From Bacteroidetes bacterium CG2_30_32_10 (lineage in GTDB: Bacteria > Bacteroidota > Bacteroidia > Bacteroidales > CG2-30-32-10): DNA of 10,464 nucleotides. A model generated the notes under the pieces. The model did no database searches. It worked only from the letters and a program-made list of their open reading frames with translations, and was not told where the DNA came from. The position numbers and the translations under genes are program-made. The stretch covers positions 1 to 10,464 of the forward strand of contig MNXO01000172.1 of the NCBI GenBank assembly GCA_001872995.1. The letters are read 5' to 3'. Shown one piece after another: positions 1-7,425 of the stretch; positions within the stretch are counted from its first letter, which is position 1; the number at the start of each line of letters is the position of its first letter.

Positions 1-1
1 C

Positions 2-1030
2 ATCGATGATTCGGGCTATCTGCAACGCGAAACAACTGCAATGGTTGATGACTTGGCATTTACACTAAATATTATTACAACCAATGAAGAAGTAATTCAA
101 GTTTTAAAAATAATTCAAGAATTTGACCCAGCTGGAGTTGGTGCTCGAAATTTACAGGAATGCCTTTTAATTCAACTAAAAAGAGAAAATACAAAAAGCG
201 ATTCTATTAAAAATGCGATTCTAATTATTGAAAAGTATTTTAACGATTTCATTAAAAAACATTACAACCTAATAATAAAAAAAATAAACATTCAAGAAAG
301 TGTTTTAAAAGAAGCCATTGACCAAATTCTCAAATTAAACCCTAAACCTGGCAACTCTCTGAACGAAATTAACAAAACGGAACAATATGTCATCCCCGAT
401 TTCTCAGTAATTTGTAATGATGGTATAGTTGAATTATCTCTTAACTCGAGAAACTCACCCGAATTGAAAGTTAGCAAGGTCTATTCTGAAATGCTTGATT
501 CCTTTAGTAAAAACAAAAGTGAATCTCAAAAAAAAGAAGCATTAATGTTTGTAAGACAAAAAATTGATTCAGCAAAGTCTTTTATTGACTCAATTAAGCA
601 ACGACAAGATACTCTTCTTATCACGATGGAAGCCATTATCAATTATCAGAAAAAGTTTTTTTTAACTGGAGACGAAACTACGCTTAAACCTATGATTTTG
701 AAAAATATTGCAGACCAAGTTGGACTCGATATATCAACAATATCAAGAGTAGCAAATAGCAAATATGTTCAAACTCCTTATGGAACTTTTCTTTTAAAAA
801 GTTTTTTTTCGGAATCTACCCAAAACGATCAAGGAGAAGAAATATCTACTAGAGAAGTAAAAAAATTTATGCAAGATTTCATTAATAACGAAGATAAAAA
901 AAATCCTGTTACCGATGATAAACTTACCAAATTGCTAAAACAACAAGGATATAATGTAGCTCGCCGAACGATTGCAAAATACAGAAAGCATCTTAATATT
1001 CCAGTTGCTAAACTAAGAAAAGAATTATAA
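2..1030 (+). CDS. rpoN: RNA polymerase sigma-54 factor RpoN, 3' part (5' end outside window)
   Basis: This is the C-terminal two thirds or so of sigma-54, which directs core RNA polymerase to -24/-12 promoters and needs AAA+ activator proteins to open them. The frame is open from base 2, reading IDDSGYLQRET before the first ATG at 41, and that stretch matches the core-binding domain of the family, so the ATG at 41 is internal and the gene is cut by the window edge. The core-binding region continues with EFDPAGVGARNLQECL. A helix-turn-helix region follows (DQVGLDISTISRVANSKYV, then TPYGTFLLKSFF). The diagnostic RpoN box ARRTIAKYR is encoded at 959-985, close to the C-terminus, and contacts the -24 element. 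The N-terminal glutamine-rich activator region lies outside the window. The gene ends 11 bp from the convergent flavoprotein gene. Identity is near certain. Confidence 0.96.
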   Translation: MDDSGYLQRETTAMVDDLAFTLNIITTNEEVIQVLKIIQEFDPAGVGARNLQECLLIQLKRENTKSDSIKNAILIIEKYFNDFIKKHYNLIIKKINIQESVLKEAIDQILKLNPKPGNSLNEINKTEQYVIPDFSVICNDGIVELSLNSRNSPELKVSKVYSEMLDSFSKNKSESQKKEALMFVRQKIDSAKSFIDSIKQRQDTLLITMEAIINYQKKFFLTGDETTLKPMILKNIADQVGLDISTISRVANSKYVQTPYGTFLLKSFFSESTQNDQGEEISTREVKKFMQDFINNEDKKNPVTDDKLTKLLKQQGYNVARRTIAKYRKHLNIPVAKLRKEL

Positions 1031-1041
1031 TCAATTCTCCT

Positions 1042-2604
1042 TCATTTATTATTTATTCGCTCCACAACTTTTTCGGCACAGCGAACGCCATCTATTGCTG
1101 AAGAAACAATACCACCAGCATATCCAGAACCTTCACCACAAGGAAATAGATTTTTTATTTGAATATGCTCTAAGGTTTCTTTATCTCTAGGAATTCTTAC
1201 AGGCGAAGAGGTTCTGGTTTCTACGCCAAGCAAAACAGCTTCGTTGGTATAAAAGCCTTTCATTTTATTATTAAATTCTTTAAATGCCAACTTTAATCTT
1301 GAAGTAATAAAATGTGGTAATATTTCTTTTATTGATGCAGAAACAATTCCAGGAATATAAGAAGTTGGGGGCAAATTAGCCGAAGTTCTATCATTAACAA
1401 AATCAACCATTCGTTGTGCGGGAGCAGTTTGTGTTTTGCCACCTGCGTTAAATGCAGCTTTTTCGATAGCTGATTGAAAATACAAACCAGCTAATGCACC
1501 ATATTCGCTATATTGCGAAAAATCTTCAACTTCTAATCCAACAACAATACCTGCATTGGCAAAAGGCGAATTTCTTTGAGAATTTGACATACCGTTAACA
1601 ACAACTTGCTCTTTGCCAGTTGAAGCCGGAACAATGATTCCTCCTGGACACATACAAAAAGAAAAAACACCTCTTCCTTCCACTTGTTGAATAACATTAT
1701 AAGAGGCGGCAGGAAGCAAATTACCCCTTTCTGGCTGATGGTATTGAATAGAATCAATGAGTTGCTGCTGATGTTCAACCCTAACGCCAATAGCAAATGG
1801 TTTTACTTCTAAAGCAACCTTTTTCTCTTGTAATAGATGATAAACATCGCTTGCCGAATGACCCGTAGCTAATATTACAGATTCTCCAAAATAAGAATCT
1901 TTGTTGTTGGTTACTACACCTCTAATGATTGAATTTTCTATAATTAAATCGGTAACTTTACTATTAAAATGATATTCACCACCACAATTAACAATTGTTT
2001 CCCGAATATTTGAAATAATCTTTGGCAATTTATCAGTTCCAATATGAGGATGTGCATCAATACAAATTTCCTCACTTGCACCATGTTCTATCAATATATC
2101 CAGTATTTCTTTTACATTACCTCTTTTAGTTGAACGTGTATAGAGCTTTCCATCAGAAAAAGTACCTGCTCCTCCTTCGCCAAAACAATAATTAGATTCT
2201 TCATTCATCAAATTTTCTCTGTTTAAGCTTGCAATATCAAGTTTTCGGGTATGAACATCCTTCCCTCTTTCAATAATAACAGGTTTAATTCCTAATTCAA
2301 TAAGTTTGAGTGCAGCAAATAAACCTGCTGGTCCAGCTCCAACAATAACAACAGCCTTTTTATTACTTACATCAATATATTTTCTTTTTTCTGTAATAAT
2401 TTGCGGAGGTAACTCATCAATAAATACTTCAAAGGTTAAGTGTATCTTTATATTTCTAGAGCGGGCATCAATAGTTCTTTTCAATAAGCGAAAATAAGAG
2501 ATTTGTGTTTTCTTAACACCAGTAAACTGAGAGAGATAATTAATATACACATCCGAATTTGCTGCTTCTTCGGGCGAAAGATAAAATGTAATTTCTTTTT
2601 GCAT
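1042..2604 (-). CDS. FAD-dependent dehydrogenase, COG2509-like (uncharacterised flavoprotein)
   Basis: A 520-residue flavoprotein. Residues 1-80 form an N-terminal extension. The Rossmann dinucleotide-binding motif GAGPAG follows at 89-94, with an acidic residue closing the second strand (IIERGKD). The conserved FGEGGAGTFSDGKLYTR stretch sits near 141-157, an ILATGHSA strand near 245, an FCMCPGG motif with two cysteines (about 337 and 339) mid-protein, and a C-terminal FAD-contact motif LFPCGEGSGYAGGI near 487. This order matches the COG2509 family of predicted FAD-dependent dehydrogenases, whose substrate is not known to me. The start is ATG at 2602-2604, 11 bp after the porT stop, so it is probably the last gene of the ABC ATPase-pdxH-ubiE-porT operon. 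There is no signal peptide or membrane helix, so it is cytoplasmic. Family assignment is confident; the reaction is unknown. Confidence 0.9.
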   Translation of the reverse strand: MQKEITFYLSPEEAANSDVYINYLSQFTGVKKTQISYFRLLKRTIDARSRNIKIHLTFEVFIDELPPQIITEKRKYIDVSNKKAVVIVGAGPAGLFAALKLIELGIKPVIIERGKDVHTRKLDIASLNRENLMNEESNYCFGEGGAGTFSDGKLYTRSTKRGNVKEILDILIEHGASEEICIDAHPHIGTDKLPKIISNIRETIVNCGGEYHFNSKVTDLIIENSIIRGVVTNNKDSYFGESVILATGHSASDVYHLLQEKKVALEVKPFAIGVRVEHQQQLIDSIQYHQPERGNLLPAASYNVIQQVEGRGVFSFCMCPGGIIVPASTGKEQVVVNGMSNSQRNSPFANAGIVVGLEVEDFSQYSEYGALAGLYFQSAIEKAAFNAGGKTQTAPAQRMVDFVNDRTSANLPPTSYIPGIVSASIKEILPHFITSRLKLAFKEFNNKMKGFYTNEAVLLGVETRTSSPVRIPRDKETLEHIQIKNLFPCGEGSGYAGGIVSSAIDGVRCAEKVVERINNK

Positions 2605-2615
2605 GAGGTATTTAT

Positions 2616-3341
2616 TTACTCGAAAGTAATTGAAACAAGGGATATTTTAGAGTTTAAACGAGTAATCGGATCAGTGAAAATACTATTTTCTCTCTTCAAC
2701 AAATCGGAGATTCCAAATGCTATTTTATATTCCATAGAAAATTTAAAGAGAGGTAAATAATAATCAAACCCGACACCCGCAAGATACTGGTAGTCGCTTT
2801 TCTTTAATTTAACAATATATTCCTCAGTATCTGCTTTCTTTTTAAATTGTGAAGCCAAATCGAAACTATATTTCATCCCACCAACAACATATACCCTGAA
2901 ATTATTAATACGATTCGATTTATATTTTATGGTTAAAGGCAAATCAATAAATGTGGATTCAATTTTCTTATTGTATATGACAATATTAGTATCTTTTTCC
3001 TTGATTGTATATTCTAATACCCTTTCACCAAAAGACAGTGCAGGAATGAAGCGTAAATCTATATTATCAGCAATTCTTAAATTTGAAACTATTCCAATAT
3101 CAAATCCTTTTTGAGGAATAGATTGCAAAACCATAAGCGAATCGAATGGTTTGTAACTTGGAATCGTCTTAAGCATAAAATCCATTTGATTTATACCAAG
3201 CATAAATCCAAAATGATACGGTTTTTTATCGTATTTAGGGGTATTTGGCGATTTAACATTCTGTGAATTTACAATATTAGACAAAAACCCAAGTATTATA
3301 AATACTATTAATATATGTTTTTTGTGTTTTTTCAATTTCAA
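2616..3341 (-). CDS. porT: PorT/SprT-type outer-membrane protein of type IX secretion and gliding (non-ATG start)
   Basis: About 241 residues. A Lys-rich n-region and hydrophobic core (ILIVFIILGFL) end at VNS|Q, a good signal peptidase I site near residue 26. The rest is rich in alternating beta-strand pattern (for example FRVYVVGGMKYSFDLASQF and FSMEYKIAFGIS) and ends in an aromatic strand, as in eight-stranded outer-membrane barrels of the OMP_b-brl_2 type. Length, signal peptide and the position directly after ubiE fit PorT, which is needed for type IX secretion and gliding in Bacteroidota. No ATG is available: the first in-frame ATG encodes residue 47, past the signal peptide. The start given here is TTG at 3341; TTG at 3335 or ATT at 3350 are alternatives. 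The frame is open 11 codons upstream to the ubiE stop. No other type IX genes are in the window. The function is a family-and-context inference. Confidence 0.82.
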   Translation of the reverse strand: MKLKKHKKHILIVFIILGFLSNIVNSQNVKSPNTPKYDKKPYHFGFMLGINQMDFMLKTIPSYKPFDSLMVLQSIPQKGFDIGIVSNLRIADNIDLRFIPALSFGERVLEYTIKEKDTNIVIYNKKIESTFIDLPLTIKYKSNRINNFRVYVVGGMKYSFDLASQFKKKADTEEYIVKLKKSDYQYLAGVGFDYYLPLFKFSMEYKIAFGISDLLKRENSIFTDPITRLNSKISLVSITFE

Positions 3342-3374
3342 ATTTTTAATGAAAACGAATATTTTAACTTTATA

Positions 3375-4127
3375 TTATAATTTTACAAAATTATTATTTT
3401 TTGTTAATTTTTCACCAATATAGATAGAAGCTATTCCAAATGTAAGTTTAATATGCTTTATCGTATCAAAGCCTGCTTGCTGCATAATGTTTGCAAACTC
3501 TTCGCCTTGTGGAAATGCTGAAACCGAAGCTGGCAAATAAGTATAAGCAAATTTATTTTTTGAAACCAACCTGCCCAATAATGGTAATATGAATTTAAAA
3601 TAAAATTGATACAACTGCTTCACAGGAAACATTGTGGGCATAGAAAATTCAAGTATCACAGCTTTTCCGCCATTTTTGGTAACTCTATGAATTTCACTTA
3701 AGCCTTTCTTTAGATTTTCGAAATTTCTAACTCCGAAAGCAACGGTTACTGCATCAAACAAATTATTTTTAAAAGGTAAATTTTCTGAATCAGCCGTAAA
3801 CACTTCGATTATATTATTTAATTTTCTCTTTCTAATTTTCTCTTTGGCAATTGTAAGCATTTCTTCTGCAATATCTATGCCTATAATTTTATTTGGTTTT
3901 ATTTTGGCTATTTGTATTGCTAAATCGCCTGTTCCAGTAGCAATGTCAAGAATTTCTTTAGGTTGAAAGGTGCTCAGTATTTGAATTACTCTCCTTCGCC
4001 AATATTTATCAATACCTAAAGAAAGAAAATGATTAAGAAAATCATATCGTTTGGCAATATTGTTAAACATTGCACGGACGTTTTTTTTGTCTGGCGCTAT
4101 TCTTTGGCTATTTGTTATCTCTTTCAT
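3375..4127 (-). CDS. ubiE: Demethylmenaquinone (UbiE/MenG) C-methyltransferase
   Basis: SAM-dependent C-methyltransferase of 250 residues, close to the usual family length. It adds the methyl group in the last step of menaquinone synthesis, and would do the same for ubiquinone if that were made, which is unlikely here. Visible signatures are the SAM-binding motif I DIATGTGDLA (61-70), the acidic strand-2 residue in IGIDIAEEM (about 83-90), the family hallmark FGVRN (131-135), and the C-terminal block YTYLPASVSAFPQGEEF (195-211). The start is ATG at 4125-4127, 5 bp after the pdxH stop, which argues for co-transcription with pdxH. The stop codon is followed in the same frame by the open reading frame of porT. 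The protein should act at the inner membrane face on the hydrophobic quinone. Identity is very confident. Confidence 0.95.
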   Translation of the reverse strand: MKEITNSQRIAPDKKNVRAMFNNIAKRYDFLNHFLSLGIDKYWRRRVIQILSTFQPKEILDIATGTGDLAIQIAKIKPNKIIGIDIAEEMLTIAKEKIRKRKLNNIIEVFTADSENLPFKNNLFDAVTVAFGVRNFENLKKGLSEIHRVTKNGGKAVILEFSMPTMFPVKQLYQFYFKFILPLLGRLVSKNKFAYTYLPASVSAFPQGEEFANIMQQAGFDTIKHIKLTFGIASIYIGEKLTKNNNFVKL

Positions 4128-4132
4128 TTGTG

Positions 4133-4777
4133 TTAAGGGGCTAATCGTTCAATAATCCATGTTGCATCTTCTTTTCTATATTGTAATCTGTCGTGCAATC
4201 TATCGGCTCTTCCTTGCCAAAACTCAAATAAATCTGGTTCTAAACAATATCCTCCCCAATTGGCGGGACGATGAATTTCTTTATTTTGTAATTTTGTTTC
4301 TATTTTAGTTTTTAAATCTTCAAGATATTGGCTGTTTAAGATTACTTGGCTTTGAGGCGAAACAATTGCTCCTATTTTGTTTCCCAATGGACGTTCTTCA
4401 AAATAACTATCAGATTGGTCATTAGAAATCTTTGAAATTGCTCCTTCAATTCTAACTTGCCTTTCGATGTTGTGCCAAAAGAAAACAATGGCAGCATAAT
4501 TATTTTGAGATATTTGTTTCCCTTTTTTACTTTCATAATTAGTAAAGAACACAAATCCTTTCTCATCGAAGTCTTTCAACAAAACAACTCTCGCTGAGGG
4601 TTTATTGTTTTCACCAACTGTAGCAAAAATCATAGCATTTACTTCTGAATTTTCATTCATTAACGCGTCTTCAAACCAGTTATTAAATTGTAAAAAAGGA
4701 TTTTTATTCACTTCTTTTTTACTTAAAGTGAGTTTGGTATAGTTTTTCCTAAACTTTTTAAGGTCAGTGCTTGCCAT
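4133..4777 (-). CDS. pdxH: Pyridoxamine/pyridoxine 5'-phosphate oxidase
   Basis: FMN-dependent oxidase of 214 residues that converts pyridoxine or pyridoxamine 5'-phosphate to pyridoxal 5'-phosphate using O2. The split-barrel FMN-binding motifs are present in order: SARVVLLKDFDEKGFVFFTN (about 61-80), YESKKGKQI (81-89), FFWHNIERQVRIEG (about 99-112), and SYFEERPLGNKIGAIVSPQS near 124-143. The C-terminal signature spans about 160-187 and includes FEFWQGRADRLHDR, followed by W and RLAP at the end. Length is close to that of the E. coli enzyme. The start is ATG at 4775-4777, 40 bp downstream of the ABC ATPase stop, with no promoter-like box in that gap, and the ubiE start lies 5 bp beyond its stop. 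It is probably part of the five-gene minus-strand operon. The protein is cytoplasmic. Identity is very confident. Confidence 0.96.
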   Translation of the reverse strand: MASTDLKKFRKNYTKLTLSKKEVNKNPFLQFNNWFEDALMNENSEVNAMIFATVGENNKPSARVVLLKDFDEKGFVFFTNYESKKGKQISQNNYAAIVFFWHNIERQVRIEGAISKISNDQSDSYFEERPLGNKIGAIVSPQSQVILNSQYLEDLKTKIETKLQNKEIHRPANWGGYCLEPDLFEFWQGRADRLHDRLQYRKEDATWIIERLAP

Positions 4778-4817
4778 GCAATTATTGGAAAAGAGTTAAA
4801 GAAAATAGATAAAACGA

Positions 4818-5561
4818 TTAATCAATAAAAGAAGCTGTTTTGGCTTTCAGTTCAGAAAGTTTTTTGATGTTGGTATTAATTTCATCGGTTTCCACTAAAC
4901 CATCTTTAAGACGAATAATACGACGAGCACAACGAGCAATATCTTCTTCGTGTGTAACAATGATAATTGTATTCCCAGCTTTATTAATCTCTTCAAAGAG
5001 CTGCATAATTTCAATAGAAGTTTTAGAATCTAAATTTCCAGTAGGTTCATCGGCAAGTATAATAGATGGATTATTTACCAAGGCTCTTGCAATGGCAACG
5101 CGTTGTCGTTGACCACCAGATAATTCGTTAGGTTTATGGTCAACTCTATCGGCAAGACTCACATTTTTCAATACATCAAGAGCTCTTTCTTTTCTTTTTT
5201 CTTTTCTAATGCCAGCATATATTAATGGTAGCATTACATTTTCTAGCGCTGAAGACTTGGGCAATAAATTAAATGTTTGAAACACAAAACCAATTTCTTT
5301 ATTTCTTATTTCTGCAAGCTCATTGTCTGTCATCTTACTTACATCTTTGCTATTTAAAATATATTCTCCTTTTGTAGGAGTATCAAGACAGCCCAAAATA
5401 TTCATTAAAGTAGATTTGCCAGAGCCGGAAGGTCCCATCAACGCCACATATTCATTTTTAAAAATCTTTAACGTAATGGAGCGTAATGCCTGTACCGATT
5501 GAGTTCCAACTTTATAATGTTTGGCAATATCATTTAAAGTAATGATTTCTTGTGTTGTCAT
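4818..5561 (-). CDS. ABC transporter ATP-binding protein, LolD/MacB type
   Basis: A 247-residue nucleotide-binding subunit with every catalytic motif: Walker A GPSGSGKST (43-51), Q-loop Gln95 in FVFQTFNLLP, signature LSGGQRQR (147-154), Walker B IILADEP (167-173), D-loop NLDS (176-179) and switch His204 in VTHEED. The VFQTFNLLP and LGCLDTPTKGEY stretches are typical of the MacB/LolD (type VII) subfamily, which powers lipoprotein release, efflux or mechanotransmission with a permease of the MacB fold. No permease gene lies next to it here, so the partner must be elsewhere and the substrate cannot be deduced. The start is ATG at 5559-5561. A TTTG/TAnnTTTG promoter lies directly upstream and should give a leader of only about ten bases. 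It is the first gene of the presumed operon with pdxH. It acts at the cytoplasmic face of the inner membrane. Confidence 0.9.
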   Translation of the reverse strand: MTTQEIITLNDIAKHYKVGTQSVQALRSITLKIFKNEYVALMGPSGSGKSTLMNILGCLDTPTKGEYILNSKDVSKMTDNELAEIRNKEIGFVFQTFNLLPKSSALENVMLPLIYAGIRKEKRKERALDVLKNVSLADRVDHKPNELSGGQRQRVAIARALVNNPSIILADEPTGNLDSKTSIEIMQLFEEINKAGNTIIIVTHEEDIARCARRIIRLKDGLVETDEINTNIKKLSELKAKTASFID

Positions 5562-5578
5562 ATTTAGAAAAATCTATA

Positions 5579-5608
5579 CAAACTTACATGTTTTTATTAA
5601 TATGCAAA
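5579..5608 (-). promoter_or_regulatory. Bacteroidota-type promoter for the ABC ATPase-pdxH-ubiE-porT operon
   Basis: On the minus strand a -33 element TTTG (5608-5605) is separated by 18 bases from a -7 element TAAGTTTG (5586-5579), a full match to TAnnTTTG. Transcription should start around 5572, about ten bases before the ATG at 5561. This is a visual match to the known Bacteroidota consensus; the start site is inferred. Confidence 0.5.
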
Positions 5609-5673
5609 GCTAAAAAACTAAATTGGTTTTATTTATATTAGCACCTATGAATTTATAAACATAAAAAACTACG

Positions 5674-6459
5674 TTAAAATCGTATTAAAAAATTTTGCTT
5701 GCTGAGTTCTTTTTTAAAGAATACAATTCCCAAAAAATGAAGGTCAAGTGTTAGCGTTACGCTTTCGTTTTGTTGTATGCACTTCCAAGCCTCATCCATT
5801 TCCTCAGACCAATGAATATCATCAAAAACAAACACCGAATCATTGCTTGCATTTTGTAAACAGAGATTAAAGTAATTTAAAGTAGGTTCTTTTCTATGAT
5901 TACCATCAAAAAAAACAAACTCAACTTTGTTTAAATTATTTAAAATTAGGGGTAATGCTTCATCAAAATTTTTGTTTGCAATTTCAATATTGGCAATGTG
6001 GTGATTATTAAAATTTTGTTGGGCAATAGCTGCGGTTTTTCGACATCCTTCAATGGTAATTACTTTCCCATTGGGTATTGCTTGAGCCAAATAAACAGAC
6101 GTGATTCCTAACGAAGTTCCTATTTCAATAATATTGTTTGGTTGAAAATGCTTGGCAAGTCTATAGATTAGCTGTGCATATTTCGGCGATTTTAGACTAT
6201 ACTTTGCAATATTTTTTATGTTACGATTTTTTTTAAAATTATTAATTGAACCGGCACCCAAATCTTCAATTTCAATAGATAATTTGTTCTTCAGCATTTC
6301 TTTTCTAATTATTTCGGGCAGTGTATATGCTTGTTTGAATTTTCTGTCCAATATTACCTCAGTTAACAAAGTATAAGCAAAAGGCGGATGTATGGCATGC
6401 TTTGTATTTGATTTAATATAATATTGAAAATACTGCAATGCTGCTTTTAGGCGATTCAT
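5674..6459 (-). CDS. Class I SAM-dependent O-methyltransferase
   Basis: A 261-residue methyltransferase counted from ATG at 6457-6459. A TTG four codons further upstream also opens the frame, but the ATG is preferred because the protein then begins MNRLKAALQY. Residues 1-90 are helical, basic and lack a signal peptide. The Rossmann fold begins with SAM motif I IEIGTSLGIT (111-120), then the acidic VITIEG strand (Glu137), a FVFFDGNH strand with Asp185 and His188, and VFDDIHW (Asp213, Asp214). This arrangement resembles metal-dependent catechol-type O-methyltransferases and the Methyltransf_24 family. The acceptor is unknown. It is divergent from the prenyltransferase gene with which it shares the 79-bp promoter region, and it lies 112 bp upstream of the ABC ATPase, which has its own promoter. 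A role in quinone chemistry would be speculation. Confidence 0.85.
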   Translation of the reverse strand: MNRLKAALQYFQYYIKSNTKHAIHPPFAYTLLTEVILDRKFKQAYTLPEIIRKEMLKNKLSIEIEDLGAGSINNFKKNRNIKNIAKYSLKSPKYAQLIYRLAKHFQPNNIIEIGTSLGITSVYLAQAIPNGKVITIEGCRKTAAIAQQNFNNHHIANIEIANKNFDEALPLILNNLNKVEFVFFDGNHRKEPTLNYFNLCLQNASNDSVFVFDDIHWSEEMDEAWKCIQQNESVTLTLDLHFLGIVFFKKELSKQNFLIRF

Positions 6460-6502
6460 TTGAATTATCAATTTTGATTAATAATAATCTAAAGGTAATT
6501 TA

Positions 6503-6510
6503 TAAATTTG
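6503..6510 (+). promoter_or_regulatory. Predicted -7 box for the prenyltransferase-purN operon
   Basis: TAAATTTG on the plus strand matches TAnnTTTG. The only upstream TTTG (6473-6476) is 26 bases away, longer than the usual spacing of about 19-21, so the -33 element is weak or absent. Transcription would begin near 6517, about 22 bases before the GTG start codon at 6539. Confidence 0.35.
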
Positions 6511-6525
6511 CAATCTAAATTAATG

Positions 6526-6555
6526 CAAAAATACAAAGGTGTTTAATAAAATCAA
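6526..6555 (-). promoter_or_regulatory. Predicted promoter for the O-methyltransferase gene
   Basis: The minus strand carries TTG (6555-6553), a 19-base spacer and TATTTTTG (6533-6526), matching the Bacteroidota TAnnTTTG -7 box. The predicted start is near 6519, giving a leader of about 60 bases before the ATG at 6459. The -33 element lies inside the first codons of the divergent prenyltransferase gene, so the two promoters cannot be separated physically. AT-rich sequence makes chance matches possible. Confidence 0.4.
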
Positions 6556-7399
6556 TCAATATCTTTCTTTAGTAAAATTTGCCCATACGCTTTTTGCTTT
6601 ACCTTTTGCATTTATAGGATTGTTCCTTGCAGTAAGAACCGAAAATATCCATATTAATTATCTTTTAGGTATTCTTGTTTTACTTTGTATGATTTTTGCC
6701 CGCAATACTGCCATGGCTTTTAATCGCTTCATTGATAGAAATATTGACAAAAAGAATGAGCGGACAGCAAATAGAGAAATTCCTGCAAAAACGATACTGC
6801 CTGTTAATGCTCTAATTTTTGTTATTCTAAATGCTACATTATTTATTATTACTACATTTTTTATCAACCAGCTTTGCTTTTTTCTTTCTCCTATTGCATT
6901 ATTAGTTATAATGGGATATAGTTATACCAAGCGATTTACTTTTCTTTGTCATTTGATACTTGGTATTGGCTTGTCATTAGCTCCAATTGGCGCTTTTATT
7001 GCTGTAACTGGTTTTTTCAAACTATTACCTTTGCTGTTTTCTTCTATGGTGTTGTTTTGGGTGAGCGGTTTTGACATTATTTACGCCCTTCAAGATGTTG
7101 AATTCGATAAATCACAACATTTAAAGTCAATACCGGTAAAGATTGGCATTGCTAATTCTTTGAAAGTATCTTTAATTTTACATATTATTACAGCAATTTT
7201 TGTGGTCTTTGCTGGTTTTTATGGTCATTTTGGAATTTACTTTTGGATTGGAGCAACTATATTTATTTTTTTACTTTTTTATCAGCATATTATTATTAGT
7301 TCCAAAGATTTGAGTAAAATTAACATTGCTTTTTTTACCACCAATGGAATTGCTAGCGTATTGTTTGCTATATTTGTAATCATCGCAATGTATTATTAA
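6539..7399 (+). CDS. UbiA-family polyprenyltransferase, MqnP/UbiA-like (menaquinone pathway)
   Basis: An integral membrane prenyltransferase of 286 residues that would transfer a polyprenyl chain to an aromatic acceptor. It has about eight to nine hydrophobic helices. Both Mg-diphosphate motifs are intact: NRFIDRNID (62-70, Asn62, Asp66, Asp70) and DVEFD (186-190). The flanking sequences LVKFAHTLFALPFAFIG (11-27) and KKNERTANREIP (71-82) resemble the 'UbiA-other' group, which includes MqnP of the futalosine menaquinone route, more than MenA. Since Bacteroidota use menaquinone, MqnP is the better guess, but an assignment needs comparison with characterised members. The start is GTG at 6539-6541: no in-frame ATG exists upstream of residue 51, and an in-frame TAA sits at 6521-6523. 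purN follows after 26 bp and is probably co-transcribed. Confidence 0.88.
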   Translation: MFNKINQYLSLVKFAHTLFALPFAFIGLFLAVRTENIHINYLLGILVLLCMIFARNTAMAFNRFIDRNIDKKNERTANREIPAKTILPVNALIFVILNATLFIITTFFINQLCFFLSPIALLVIMGYSYTKRFTFLCHLILGIGLSLAPIGAFIAVTGFFKLLPLLFSSMVLFWVSGFDIIYALQDVEFDKSQHLKSIPVKIGIANSLKVSLILHIITAIFVVFAGFYGHFGIYFWIGATIFIFLLFYQHIIISSKDLSKINIAFFTTNGIASVLFAIFVIIAMYY

Positions 7400-7425
7400 A
7401 TTCGATTTTAAAAATTAAAAATAAA

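Noticed and set aside
1021..1038. AGAATT/AATTCT hairpin between convergent rpoN and the flavoprotein gene as a bidirectional terminator
   Set aside because: The 6-bp AT-rich stem overlaps the rpoN stop codon and has no proper T-run; too weak to call.
2503..2760. Plus-strand ORF of 85 codons across the flavoprotein/porT junction
   Set aside because: It is antisense to two well-supported genes and has no family-like motifs; a shadow frame.
5600..5673. TTTATA/TATAAA inverted repeat after the O-methyltransferase as a terminator
   Set aside because: AT-only arms with a long loop and no following T-run; not distinguishable from background.
6460..6471. Upstream TTG start for the O-methyltransferase, adding four residues
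   Set aside because: An ATG is available at 6457-6459 and gives a complete protein; the TTG extension adds no recognisable sequence.
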